Of a DNA stretch of 8,289 nt, positions 1 to 6,009 are shown one piece after another. Under the pieces are notes generated by a model. That model worked only from the letters and a program-made list of their open reading frames with translations. It had not been told where the DNA came from and ran no database searches. The stretch lies in NCBI GenBank assembly GCA_903958285.1, contig CAJBSR010000402.1:1-8289 (forward strand). Reading direction: 5' to 3'. Each line of letters starts with the position of its first letter. Positions within the stretch are counted from its first letter, which is position 1. Made by a program: the position numbers and the translations under genes. The DNA comes from an uncultured Sphingomonadales bacterium (GTDB taxonomy: Bacteria; Pseudomonadota; Alphaproteobacteria; Sphingomonadales; Sphingomonadaceae).

Positions 1-365
1 ACGCCACAGCCGGAGATGCGCGCTTCTTCCTCACCTGACAGCAGGTCTACCGGCAGGCCAAGCGCCTTCACCGCCTCCAAAAACACGGCCCCATTTTCCG
101 CATCGCGCACAGCCGCCGTTGCCACGACGCGCAGCCAGCTGACATCCCAAGCCTTGGCAACGAGCGCAAAGCGGGCCAGCCCGCGTAGAGCCATCTCACT
201 GGCGGCCTTGTCCAGCCGCCCGTCGCGGACGACGCCGCCGCCAAGGCCTGCTGCCAGCTTTTCATTATAAAGAACGATGGGCGCCCTTGGTGCACCACCA
301 AAGACCACCAACCGGACGGAGTTGGAGCCTATATCGATGACAGCTTTGCGTTGAGTCCCATTCAC
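1..365 (-). CDS. ppx: Ppx/GppA exopolyphosphatase, N-terminal part, cut by window edge
   Basis: Exopolyphosphatases of this family remove phosphate from the end of polyphosphate in the cytoplasm; GppA-type relatives hydrolyse pppGpp. Only the first 121 codons are present. The start is a GTG at 365-363, giving [20 protein letters not shown]; the DIGSNS at residues 11-16 is the phosphate-binding loop of the ASKHA fold. Further on are [11 protein letters not shown] (82-92) and [10 protein letters not shown] (110-119), the second family block, which holds the catalytic Glu region. No other start lies upstream of the DIGSNS block in this frame, so the GTG is effectively forced. Its GTGA overlaps the ppk stop by 4 bases and the ribosome site is weak, which implies translational coupling to ppk. 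The pairing of polyphosphate synthesis and breakdown genes is common in bacteria. Ppx versus GppA specificity cannot be decided from this fragment. Confidence 0.93.
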   Translation of the reverse strand, partial: MNGTQRKAVIDIGSNSVRLVVFGGAPRAPIVLYNEKLAAGLGGGVVRDGRLDKAASEMALRGLARFALVAKAWDVSWLRVVATAAVRDAENGAVFLEAVKALGLPVDLLSGEEEARISGCG

Positions 366-2512
366 CGCTTGCCGTTTAAGACCAGTTTTGGAACCGCGCC
401 ACTCCCAAGCGATGCCCCTCGGCCTGAAAGCGAGGGATTTGTCATAAAATAACGATGCAAGTTAAAGGGTTCATCGCCGGGGATGGCCCGTTCGTAGCTG
501 CCGTCCGGCTTTAGATACCAGCTTTGCTCCGTGTCGATGAGATTGGCGACCATCACCTGATCGAGGATCTGATCATGAACGGTCGCGTTGCGGACGGGCA
601 GCGCATATTCAACGCGGCGGTCAAAATTGCGCGGCATCCAGTCCGCCGAGGAGATGAAGACCTCCGCCTTGTTGTTCGGCAACGCACTGCCATTGCCGAA
701 CGCCCAGATGCGGCTGTGTTCCAGAAAACGCCCAATGATCGACTTCACCTGAATGTTTTCCGAAAGACCGGGCACCCCCGGACGCAGGCAACACACGCCC
801 CGGATGATGAGTTCAATGCGAACACCGGCGGCACTGGCTTCATAGAGCTTATTGATCACGAACCGGTCGGCCAGAGAATTCATCTTTGCCCAGACAGCAC
901 CAGCCTTGCCTGCACGCACATTGGCGATTTCGCGGTCGATCAACGCCAACAGTTTTTCGCGCAAATGCCGGGGACTGATGGTGATGTATTTGAGCTCCGG
1001 CGGCTCAACATATCCGGTGATGTAGTTAAACACCTGTGCCGCATCCCGGCCGAGTGCGGGATCTGCGGTGAAATAGCTGATGTCGGTATAGATGCGCGCC
1101 GTCACCGGGTGGTAATTGCCCGTGCCGAAGTGGCAATAGGTGCGGAAATTCTTGCCTTCGCGGCGAACCACCATCGAAATCTTGGCGTGGGTTTTCCAGT
1201 CGATAAAGCCGTAGACCACTTGCACGCCGGAGCGCTCCAGCTGCGACGCCCATTGCAGGTTCTGCTCTTCATCAAAGCGTGCCTTCAACTCGACAACGGC
1301 CGTCACGGATTTGCCCGCTTCGGCGGCATCGCATAAAGCGCGCACAATCGCCGACTGCTTGCCGGCGCGGTAAAGTGTCTGCTTGATCGCCACGACATTG
1401 GGGTCAGCCGCCGCCTGGCTCAAAAACGCAAGGACGACGTCAAACGCCTCATAGGGGTGATGGACGACGATGTCCTTCTGGCGGATGGCGGCAAAGCAAT
1501 CCCCGTCATGTTCGCGAATACGTTCGGGGAAGCGCGGCGAATAAGGCGTGAATTTGAGATCGGGCCGGTCTTCGTCGACCAACTGGCTCAAGCCGACAAT
1601 GCCGAGGATGCCATCGGTTTCGGCAATGGTGACTTCATTGCCGCCCAGCTCCTTAAGGATCAGTGATTTGAGGGCCTCGGGCATGTCATGTTCGGCCTCA
1701 AGCCGGATGACACGACCGCGCCGCCGCCGCTTAATGGCGCTGCGGAAAAAGCGGACAAGATCTTCGGCCTCTTCTTCCAGTTCGATGTCGCTGTCGCGGA
1801 TGACGCGGAACAGGCCCGAGCCGATCAGATCAAACCCTGGGAAGAGCAGCCCTGCATGAAGCCGGATCATCTCCTCGATCGTGATATAGGTCGCCGTCCG
1901 ACCGGGCACGCGCACAAAGCGCGGCAGCGTCGCCGGGATCATGATGAGTTCGCGGATTTCCTCTTCATCGGAGCGGCGCTCCAGATCGAAGATCATCGAC
2001 ATGCCAAGGTTCGGGATGAACGGAAAAGGATGCGCCGGGTCCAGCGCCTGCAATGTCAGGATCGGGAAAATCTCTTCCCGAAAATAGGTTTCCAGCCCCG
2101 CCCGGTCGCCCTCTGCGACATCAGCGCCTGCGACCACACGAATGCCCTGCGATGCCATTTCGGTGCGCAACTGCCGCCACAGGATTTGCTGATCTGCCAT
2201 CAGTTCGTCCGCTTCTTTGCCGATCAGTTCCAACTGTTGGGCCGGAATAAGGCCGTCAATCGATACTTCTTCAATGCCGCGCATCTGCTGACCGCGTAAG
2301 CCGGCCACACGGACCATGAAGAATTCATCAAGATTTCCGCCGGAGATGGACAGAAAGCGCAGCCGTTCTAGCAAGGGATGGTTAGGGTTCTGCGCTTCTT
2401 CCAGCACGCGCCGGTTGAACTTCAACCAGCTGACTTCCCGGTTGAAATAGCGAGACGTCGCGTCCGGCGTTTCAACGGCCTTGGGTGTCGATGTTTCAGT
2501 GCTCGCGGTCAT
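362..2512 (-). CDS. ppk: Polyphosphate kinase (PPK1)
   Basis: PPK1 reversibly transfers the gamma-phosphate of ATP to growing inorganic polyphosphate. At 716 residues it has normal family length. An N-terminal domain opens with [20 protein letters not shown] (21-40) and [16 protein letters not shown] (57-72). A head domain follows, with [14 protein letters not shown] (157-170) and a basic stretch KRRRRGR (261-267). The two phospholipase D-like C-terminal domains hold IKQTLYRAG (376-384), the KTHAKISMV block whose His442 matches the autophosphorylated histidine (E. coli His435), and [19 protein letters not shown] with His461, 19 residues later as in E. coli His454. [19 protein letters not shown] (571-589) and RFLEHSRIW (595-603) complete the active site, so it appears intact. 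The ATG at 2512 has no clear Shine-Dalgarno sequence. The gene lies 44 bases after hemN on the same strand and overlaps ppx by 4 bases. Confidence 0.98.
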   Translation of the reverse strand: MTASTETSTPKAVETPDATSRYFNREVSWLKFNRRVLEEAQNPNHPLLERLRFLSISGGNLDEFFMVRVAGLRGQQMRGIEEVSIDGLIPAQQLELIGKEADELMADQQILWRQLRTEMASQGIRVVAGADVAEGDRAGLETYFREEIFPILTLQALDPAHPFPFIPNLGMSMIFDLERRSDEEEIRELIMIPATLPRFVRVPGRTATYITIEEMIRLHAGLLFPGFDLIGSGLFRVIRDSDIELEEEAEDLVRFFRSAIKRRRRGRVIRLEAEHDMPEALKSLILKELGGNEVTIAETDGILGIVGLSQLVDEDRPDLKFTPYSPRFPERIREHDGDCFAAIRQKDIVVHHPYEAFDVVLAFLSQAAADPNVVAIKQTLYRAGKQSAIVRALCDAAEAGKSVTAVVELKARFDEEQNLQWASQLERSGVQVVYGFIDWKTHAKISMVVRREGKNFRTYCHFGTGNYHPVTARIYTDISYFTADPALGRDAAQVFNYITGYVEPPELKYITISPRHLREKLLALIDREIANVRAGKAGAVWAKMNSLADRFVINKLYEASAAGVRIELIIRGVCCLRPGVPGLSENIQVKSIIGRFLEHSRIWAFGNGSALPNNKAEVFISSADWMPRNFDRRVEYALPVRNATVHDQILDQVMVANLIDTEQSWYLKPDGSYERAIPGDEPFNLHRYFMTNPSLSGRGASLGSGAVPKLVLNGKR

Positions 2513-2556
2513 GGGGTGCCAAACTGTTAAAGAAGCAAGATAGCACTAATGACACT

Positions 2557-3888
2557 TTATGAAAGTTTTCCGACAACAGGCGGAATCAACTGACCCGCGG
2601 CATGCCTGTCAAAGGCAGCGGCGACATTGCGGGCATAAGGGCGGCCTTGATCGGTAATCGACAGCACATCGCCCGCCCGCTCCACAAGGCCGAGCGAAAC
2701 AAAGTGCGACAGCATGGCCTCCAATTGCGGGTCCACCAGATCGCTGTCGACCCGCGTCTTCAACTGGCAGAGCAACTGCTCAATCAAGGCGCCACGCCTT
2801 TGGTCTTCCAGCGCCAGTCGCACGCTCCGCGCCCCAGCCAGTCGGCTGTCGCTCATGCAATCCCGATAGGTGCCGGGGTTCTTCTCATTCTGGATGATCG
2901 CGCCCGGAAACAGACTGATCGCACTGGCGCCAAGGCCAATGAGGACATCGGACTGATCTTCGGTGAAACCCTGAAAATTGCGCCGGACCTGACCCTTGCT
3001 GGCCGCCATCGCCAGAGGATCTCCCGGCAAGGCGAAGTGATCAAAGCCAATGGGCACATAACCTTCCGCCAAAAGCCGATCATAACCATGCGCTGCCTGT
3101 GCAAAGCGCTGCTCTGCATGGGGCAGAGCTGACGTGTCGATCCGGCGCTGACGTGGAAACATCTGCGGCACATGGGCATAGCCGAACAGCGCAATGCGGC
3201 TGGGCCGCATCCGGACCACCTCGTCCAGCGTCGCATCCAACTTTTCGATGGTCTGAAATGGCAGCCCGTACATGAGGTCAAAATTGACCGATGTGATGCC
3301 GCGCGCGCGCAGGGCCGCCATGCAGGTGTCAATCATATCGACCGGCTGGATGCGGCCAATGGCAGCCTGAATGTCGGGACCAAAACTCTGGACGCCAAAG
3401 CTGACGCGCGTGACCTGCGCGATAGACAGCGTCATCGCCCATTCGCGGGTGAAGGCGCGCGGATCGATCTCTATCGAGATATCGGGCGTTGCCCCGGCCC
3501 CGAAGATGGTCACCAGCCGATCAACGATGCGGACAAAGTCTATCGGGTCAATTGCATTGGGGCTGCCCCCGCCAAAGGCGATGCGGCGCAGCTTACCCCG
3601 GCCACCCAGCATCTTGGCGACCAGCGAGATTTCGGCCTCCAGCGCCGCCAGATAAGCGGTTAGGCGCTGAGTCCTGCCGGCGGCACCCGTGTTGCAGCCG
3701 CAATACCAGCAGATTTGCTGGCAATAGGGAATGTGGAGATAGAGCGAGAGCGGCGTCCCTGCCGCCACAGCGTTCAACGCCCGCTGCTGATCATCCACCC
3801 CGACATCGCCCCGAAACGCGGTTGCAGGTGGATAGCTCGTGTAGCGCGGAACGGGCCGTTCAATCAGCTCGGGAAGGTAAGGCCACAT
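2557..3888 (-). CDS. hemN: Oxygen-independent coproporphyrinogen III oxidase (HemN)
   Basis: This radical-SAM enzyme oxidatively decarboxylates coproporphyrinogen III to protoporphyrinogen IX without oxygen, allowing heme synthesis under low oxygen. With the ATG at 3888 it has 443 residues. Key blocks (this numbering) are RPVPRYTSYPPA (11-22); LYLHIPYCQQICWYCGCN, holding Tyr50 and the 4Fe-4S cysteines Cys56, Cys60 and Cys63 plus the HemN-type fourth Cys65; FGGGSP (105-110), binding SAM, with Ser where E. coli has Thr; SIEIDPR (138-144); FDLMYGLPFQT (203-213); FQGFTED (305-311); and GLGASAISLF (318-327). The Cys-X-Cys after the cluster and the FQG block favour true HemN over HemW. The frame stays open to a TTG at 3936, which would add 16 residues. 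I prefer the ATG because the family typically starts at MWPY and the TTG lies inside the FNR-type box. The gene is divergent from usp and is followed by ppk after 44 bases. Confidence 0.96.
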   Translation of the reverse strand: MWPYLPELIERPVPRYTSYPPATAFRGDVGVDDQQRALNAVAAGTPLSLYLHIPYCQQICWYCGCNTGAAGRTQRLTAYLAALEAEISLVAKMLGGRGKLRRIAFGGGSPNAIDPIDFVRIVDRLVTIFGAGATPDISIEIDPRAFTREWAMTLSIAQVTRVSFGVQSFGPDIQAAIGRIQPVDMIDTCMAALRARGITSVNFDLMYGLPFQTIEKLDATLDEVVRMRPSRIALFGYAHVPQMFPRQRRIDTSALPHAEQRFAQAAHGYDRLLAEGYVPIGFDHFALPGDPLAMAASKGQVRRNFQGFTEDQSDVLIGLGASAISLFPGAIIQNEKNPGTYRDCMSDSRLAGARSVRLALEDQRRGALIEQLLCQLKTRVDSDLVDPQLEAMLSHFVSLGLVERAGDVLSITDQGRPYARNVAAAFDRHAAGQLIPPVVGKLS

Positions 3889-3922
3889 GGCCGTGGGTCT
3901 ACGTTTACCGCCACAAAGGGCT

Positions 3923-3936
3923 TTGACTTCGATCAA
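3923..3936. promoter_or_regulatory. FNR/FixK-type operator between hemN and usp
   Basis: On the plus strand the 14-mer reads TTGACTTCGATCAA, or TTGATCGAAGTCAA on the minus strand. The FNR/FixK/FnrL consensus is TTGAT-N4-ATCAA, so 9 of the 10 specified bases match, with one half-site perfect. It is the only good match I found in the window, and it sits in the divergent intergenic region of hemN and usp. FNR-family control of hemN, usp, ompW and fix genes is established in proteobacteria; regulation here is inferred. The centre (3929.5) is 41.5 bases from the hemN ATG and about 93 bases from the preferred usp ATG. Confidence 0.72.
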
Positions 3937-4009
3937 TCAAATTCTTGTCCTCCGTCAATGACCCCGATTGGCCGGGCTGACAGTTAGAGAGGGTACCAAC
4001 AACAACCAT

Positions 4010-4014
4010 GAAGG
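4010..4014 (+). promoter_or_regulatory. Ribosome binding site that favours the inner usp start
   Basis: The bases GAAGG end 8 bases before the ATG at 4023. The outer in-frame ATG at 4008 overlaps this site and has only a GAGAGGG (3987-3993) about 14 bases upstream, which is too far for good use. The inner start gives MKSVLLHVFEDEE, matching the usual beginning of Usp proteins. Confidence 0.5.
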
Positions 4015-4022
4015 CAGCAGAC

Positions 4023-4835
4023 ATGAAATCGGTCTTGCTCCATGTTTTCGAGGATGAAGAACTTGATAACCGCCTGTCAGTCGCGCTGGACGTGTGCCGC
4101 GCCCATGACGCGCACCTGACCTGCGCTTATGTGACACCCTATGCCTCTTATGTCGGGCTGGACCCGATGGGCGGCGTCTTTACGAGCGGCGCTTTGATCG
4201 ACAATCTGCGGGAAACCGAAGACCGGGTGCGCACCAAGCTCGAAGCGCATCTCTCGCATGAGGATGTGCGCTGGGACTGGCAGTCTTATGATGGCGACCC
4301 CGCACAGACATTGGTGTCGGTCTCGTCACTCATGGACCTTGTGGTCCTCAGCCAAGTCGGGCGGGATCGGGCAACGACTGCGTCCCCTTTGTCGGTTGTC
4401 GATGATGTGGCGGTCAACGCCGGATGCGCCGTTCTGGTCGTGCCCAAGGGCGTCAAACAATTCGACGCCATGGCGCCGGTCGTCATCGGCTGGAATGCGT
4501 CCGAACAGTCCGCGCGCGCCATTCGGGAAACAGTGCCGGCCCTCAAACTGGCCGCATCCGTGACGCTCGTTTCGGTCAGCGAAGAGGGGGAAGAATTTCC
4601 GTCCACCGACGCCAGTGCCTATCTCTCGCGCCACGGCATCACGTCTGATCTGCGGACCTTTACCGATGCCGACGGCGCCCCCGACACACTCATCATGCAG
4701 GTCGCAAAAGAGGTTGGCGCGGGCGCCATCCTGATCGGTGCCTATGGCCATTCCCGCCTGCGTGAGACGCTGCTGGGCGGCGTGACGCGGCGGCTGTCGA
4801 CCCAGTCCGACATTCCGGTGCTGCTGGGCCGCTGA
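4023..4835 (+). CDS. Tandem-domain universal stress protein (UspA family)
   Basis: This is a cytoplasmic universal stress protein with two Usp domains in one chain of 270 residues (275 if the ATG at 4008 is used). Domain 1 runs from MKSVLLHVFEDEE to AVLVVPKG (about 1-143) and has no glycine ATP motif. Domain 2 (about 150-270) begins at APVVIGWNASEQSARAIRE (151-169) and carries GAYGHSRLRETLLGG near residues 239-253. That matches the G-2X-G-9X-G pattern of ATP-binding Usps, but the following residue is Gly rather than the common Ser or Thr. The protein ends with SDIPVLLGR, the typical closing strand. Two-domain Usps of this type often belong to FNR/FixK-controlled low-oxygen regulons, and the FNR-type box lies upstream. 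The gene is divergent from hemN and 41 bases ahead of ompW, probably in one transcript. The substrate or partner is not deducible. Confidence 0.92.
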   Translation: MKSVLLHVFEDEELDNRLSVALDVCRAHDAHLTCAYVTPYASYVGLDPMGGVFTSGALIDNLRETEDRVRTKLEAHLSHEDVRWDWQSYDGDPAQTLVSVSSLMDLVVLSQVGRDRATTASPLSVVDDVAVNAGCAVLVVPKGVKQFDAMAPVVIGWNASEQSARAIRETVPALKLAASVTLVSVSEEGEEFPSTDASAYLSRHGITSDLRTFTDADGAPDTLIMQVAKEVGAGAILIGAYGHSRLRETLLGGVTRRLSTQSDIPVLLGR

Positions 4836-4876
4836 ACCGGTCCATCCATTCACGGCTCATCAAAAGGAGAAAATCA

Positions 4877-5542
4877 ATGAGCATCCAAAAGGGGAAACTT
4901 CTGCTGGCCACTGTCCTCGCCAGCGCACTTGCGACGCCGGCTTTGGCCGCGGCGGGAGACACTTATGTCCGCGTTCGCGGGATCATGGTGGCCCCCAATG
5001 AAAAGTCCGGCGGCATCCTGCCGGGGCTTCCAGCCGAAACCGTGTCGGTCAACAATTCGGTCATGCCCGAAATCGATATCACCCATATGGTGTCAGACAC
5101 TATCGGGTTTGAGCTGATCGCGGCGACCACCAAGCACACCGCCAGCGGCGTGACGGGTGTGACCGGCGGCATCGGCAAGCTCGCCTCCACCTGGGTGCTG
5201 CCGCCGACGCTGACGGCGCAATATCACTTCGCGCCCGACGCCAACGTCCGGCCCTATGTTGGCGCAGGCGTCAACTACACACTCTTCTATTCGGAAAAAG
5301 CCTCAAGCGCGTTTGTCGCCGCTGTCGGCCCGACCAATGTGAAGATGAAGAGCAGCTTTGGCTGGGCCGGACAGGTCGGCCTCGACATCGACCTGAACGA
5401 CCGGATGTTCCTGAACTTCGACGTGAAATATATCGATATCAAGACGACAGCGACGCTCGCGACGACGGCGCTCGGCACGCAGGCGGTCAAGATCAAGCTT
5501 AACCCGTTCGTCTTTGGCGTCGGCGTCGGCTTCCGCCTCTAA
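4877..5542 (+). CDS. ompW: OmpW family outer membrane beta-barrel protein
   Basis: OmpW proteins are small eight-stranded outer-membrane barrels proposed to pass small hydrophobic molecules. This one has 221 residues. It starts with a signal peptide: MSIQKGK, then a hydrophobic stretch, with cleavage probably after the ALA at 22-24. Family blocks follow: the long alternating strands around ITHMVSDTIGFELIAATTKH, the LPPTLTAQYHF strand, then RPYVGAGVNYTLFYSEKAS, SFGWAGQVGLDIDLNDRMFLNFDVKYI and the closing KIKLNPFVFGVGVGFRL. The start is secure: AAGGAG (4864-4869) lies 7 bases before the ATG. The final residue is Leu with Phe two before it, instead of the usual terminal Phe. The gene follows usp by 41 bases and ends just before a strong terminator. 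OmpW is commonly induced under low oxygen in proteobacteria, which fits this neighbourhood. Confidence 0.93.
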   Translation: MSIQKGKLLLATVLASALATPALAAAGDTYVRVRGIMVAPNEKSGGILPGLPAETVSVNNSVMPEIDITHMVSDTIGFELIAATTKHTASGVTGVTGGIGKLASTWVLPPTLTAQYHFAPDANVRPYVGAGVNYTLFYSEKASSAFVAAVGPTNVKMKSSFGWAGQVGLDIDLNDRMFLNFDVKYIDIKTTATLATTALGTQAVKIKLNPFVFGVGVGFRL

Positions 5543-5568
5543 CACACTCTTTCAAGAGCTCCTCCCCT

Positions 5569-5601
5569 GCGGGGCCGACCTCTGGTTGGCCCCGCCTTTT
5601 T
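5569..5601 (+). terminator. Rho-independent terminator after ompW
   Basis: A 12-base-pair GC-rich stem pairs 5569-5580 with 5584-5595, including one G-T wobble. It has a 3-base loop (TCT) and is followed by a T run at 5597-5601. It begins 26 bases after the ompW stop. The opposite strand has the same hairpin but no T tract after it, so it should work mainly for the rightward usp-ompW transcript. Confidence 0.88.
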
Positions 5602-5614
5602 ATGTGTGAAGGCC

Positions 5615-5854
5615 TCAGCAGCAGCTGTCGTTCAGCTGGTTCGCTTTCTTGCGCCGGTCAGACCCCGCATGGCAGCCCTTGCGGCAGCACTCATGATCAT
5701 CGGCGGGCATAGAGCCGCCTGCGTCCTTGGTCAGGGAGATCTGCGTCGTGCCGCCATTGCACATCGGGGCATTGATCACCCTGGCCTGCGCCATGGGAAC
5801 GGGCAACATGATCGCCAAGGCAAAGATGGGAGTGACGGCGCGCAACACGGTCAT
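5615..5854 (-). CDS. Small exported Cys-rich protein of unknown function
   Basis: I do not recognise this 79-residue protein. The N-terminus looks like a Sec signal peptide: MTVLRAV, a hydrophobic core (8-20), then MAQA with likely cleavage after Ala24. The predicted mature part is about 55 residues and holds six cysteines: Cys32 (in PMCNGG), Cys56, Cys57 and Cys61 (in HECCRKGCH) and a terminal Cys78-Cys79. His54, His62 and two Met residues lie nearby, a composition that suggests metal binding or disulfides. The start is well supported: GAGGAAGG lies about 9 bases before the ATG, and the ATG overlaps the ccoS stop as ATGA, making it the last gene of the fixH-fixI-ccoS chain. From context it may be a periplasmic copper-handling or cbb3 oxidase assembly factor; this is inference only. 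A spurious reading frame is the alternative, but the coupling and signal peptide argue against it. Confidence 0.72.
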   Translation of the reverse strand: MTVLRAVTPIFALAIMLPVPMAQARVINAPMCNGGTTQISLTKDAGGSMPADDHECCRKGCHAGSDRRKKANQLNDSCC

Positions 5855-6009
5855 GGCTGCGGCCCTTCCTCATCCTCGTCGATGAGGATGCGCAGGCCCG
5901 CCCCGTCCAGATCCTCGAACTGACCGCTCTTCAACGACCAGAAGAAAGCAAAGAGCCCCAATAATCCAAGGCCCAAGGCAATGGGGATGAGGAGCAAGAT
6001 GCCCGTCAT
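5851..6009 (-). CDS. ccoS: cbb3-type cytochrome oxidase assembly protein CcoS (FixS)
   Basis: CcoS is a small membrane protein needed for maturation of cbb3-type cytochrome c oxidase, including cofactor insertion into CcoN. This gene has 52 codons, normal for the family. Residues 3-24 form one membrane helix (GILLLIPIALGLGLLGLFAFFW), followed by the family signature FFWSLKSGQFEDLDGAG (22-38), then RILIDEDEE (40-48), a typical acidic tail. The ATG overlaps the fixI stop as ATGA, with AAGGG about 8 bases upstream of it. Its own stop overlaps the start of the Cys-rich gene in the same way. The placement directly after fixI matches the conserved fixGHIS/ccoGHIS order. Confidence 0.95.
   Translation of the reverse strand: MTGILLLIPIALGLGLLGLFAFFWSLKSGQFEDLDGAGLRILIDEDEEGPQP

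Noticed and set aside
68..301. Minus-strand 77-codon frame starting [10 protein letters not shown]
   Set aside because: It is out of frame with the clear Ppx translation (DIGSNS and SGEEEAR blocks) on the same strand and overlaps it completely.
524..1336. Plus-strand open frame of 270 codons opposite ppk
   Set aside because: It lies wholly antisense to the conserved C-terminal catalytic part of ppk; no motif and no credible ribosome site support it.
1688..2299. Plus-strand open frame of 203 codons opposite the N-terminal half of ppk
   Set aside because: It is a shadow of ppk with no recognisable domain.
2520..2548. Separate sigma-70 promoter for ppk
   Set aside because: TATCTT resembles a -10, but the possible -35 (CTTTCA) matches poorly. 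It is not strong enough to annotate.
3889..3936. TTG at 3936 as the hemN start
   Set aside because: A GGAGGA (3948-3953) lies 11 bases upstream, so it is not impossible. But the family starts at MWPY, and the TTG falls within the FNR-type box. The ATG at 3888 is preferred.
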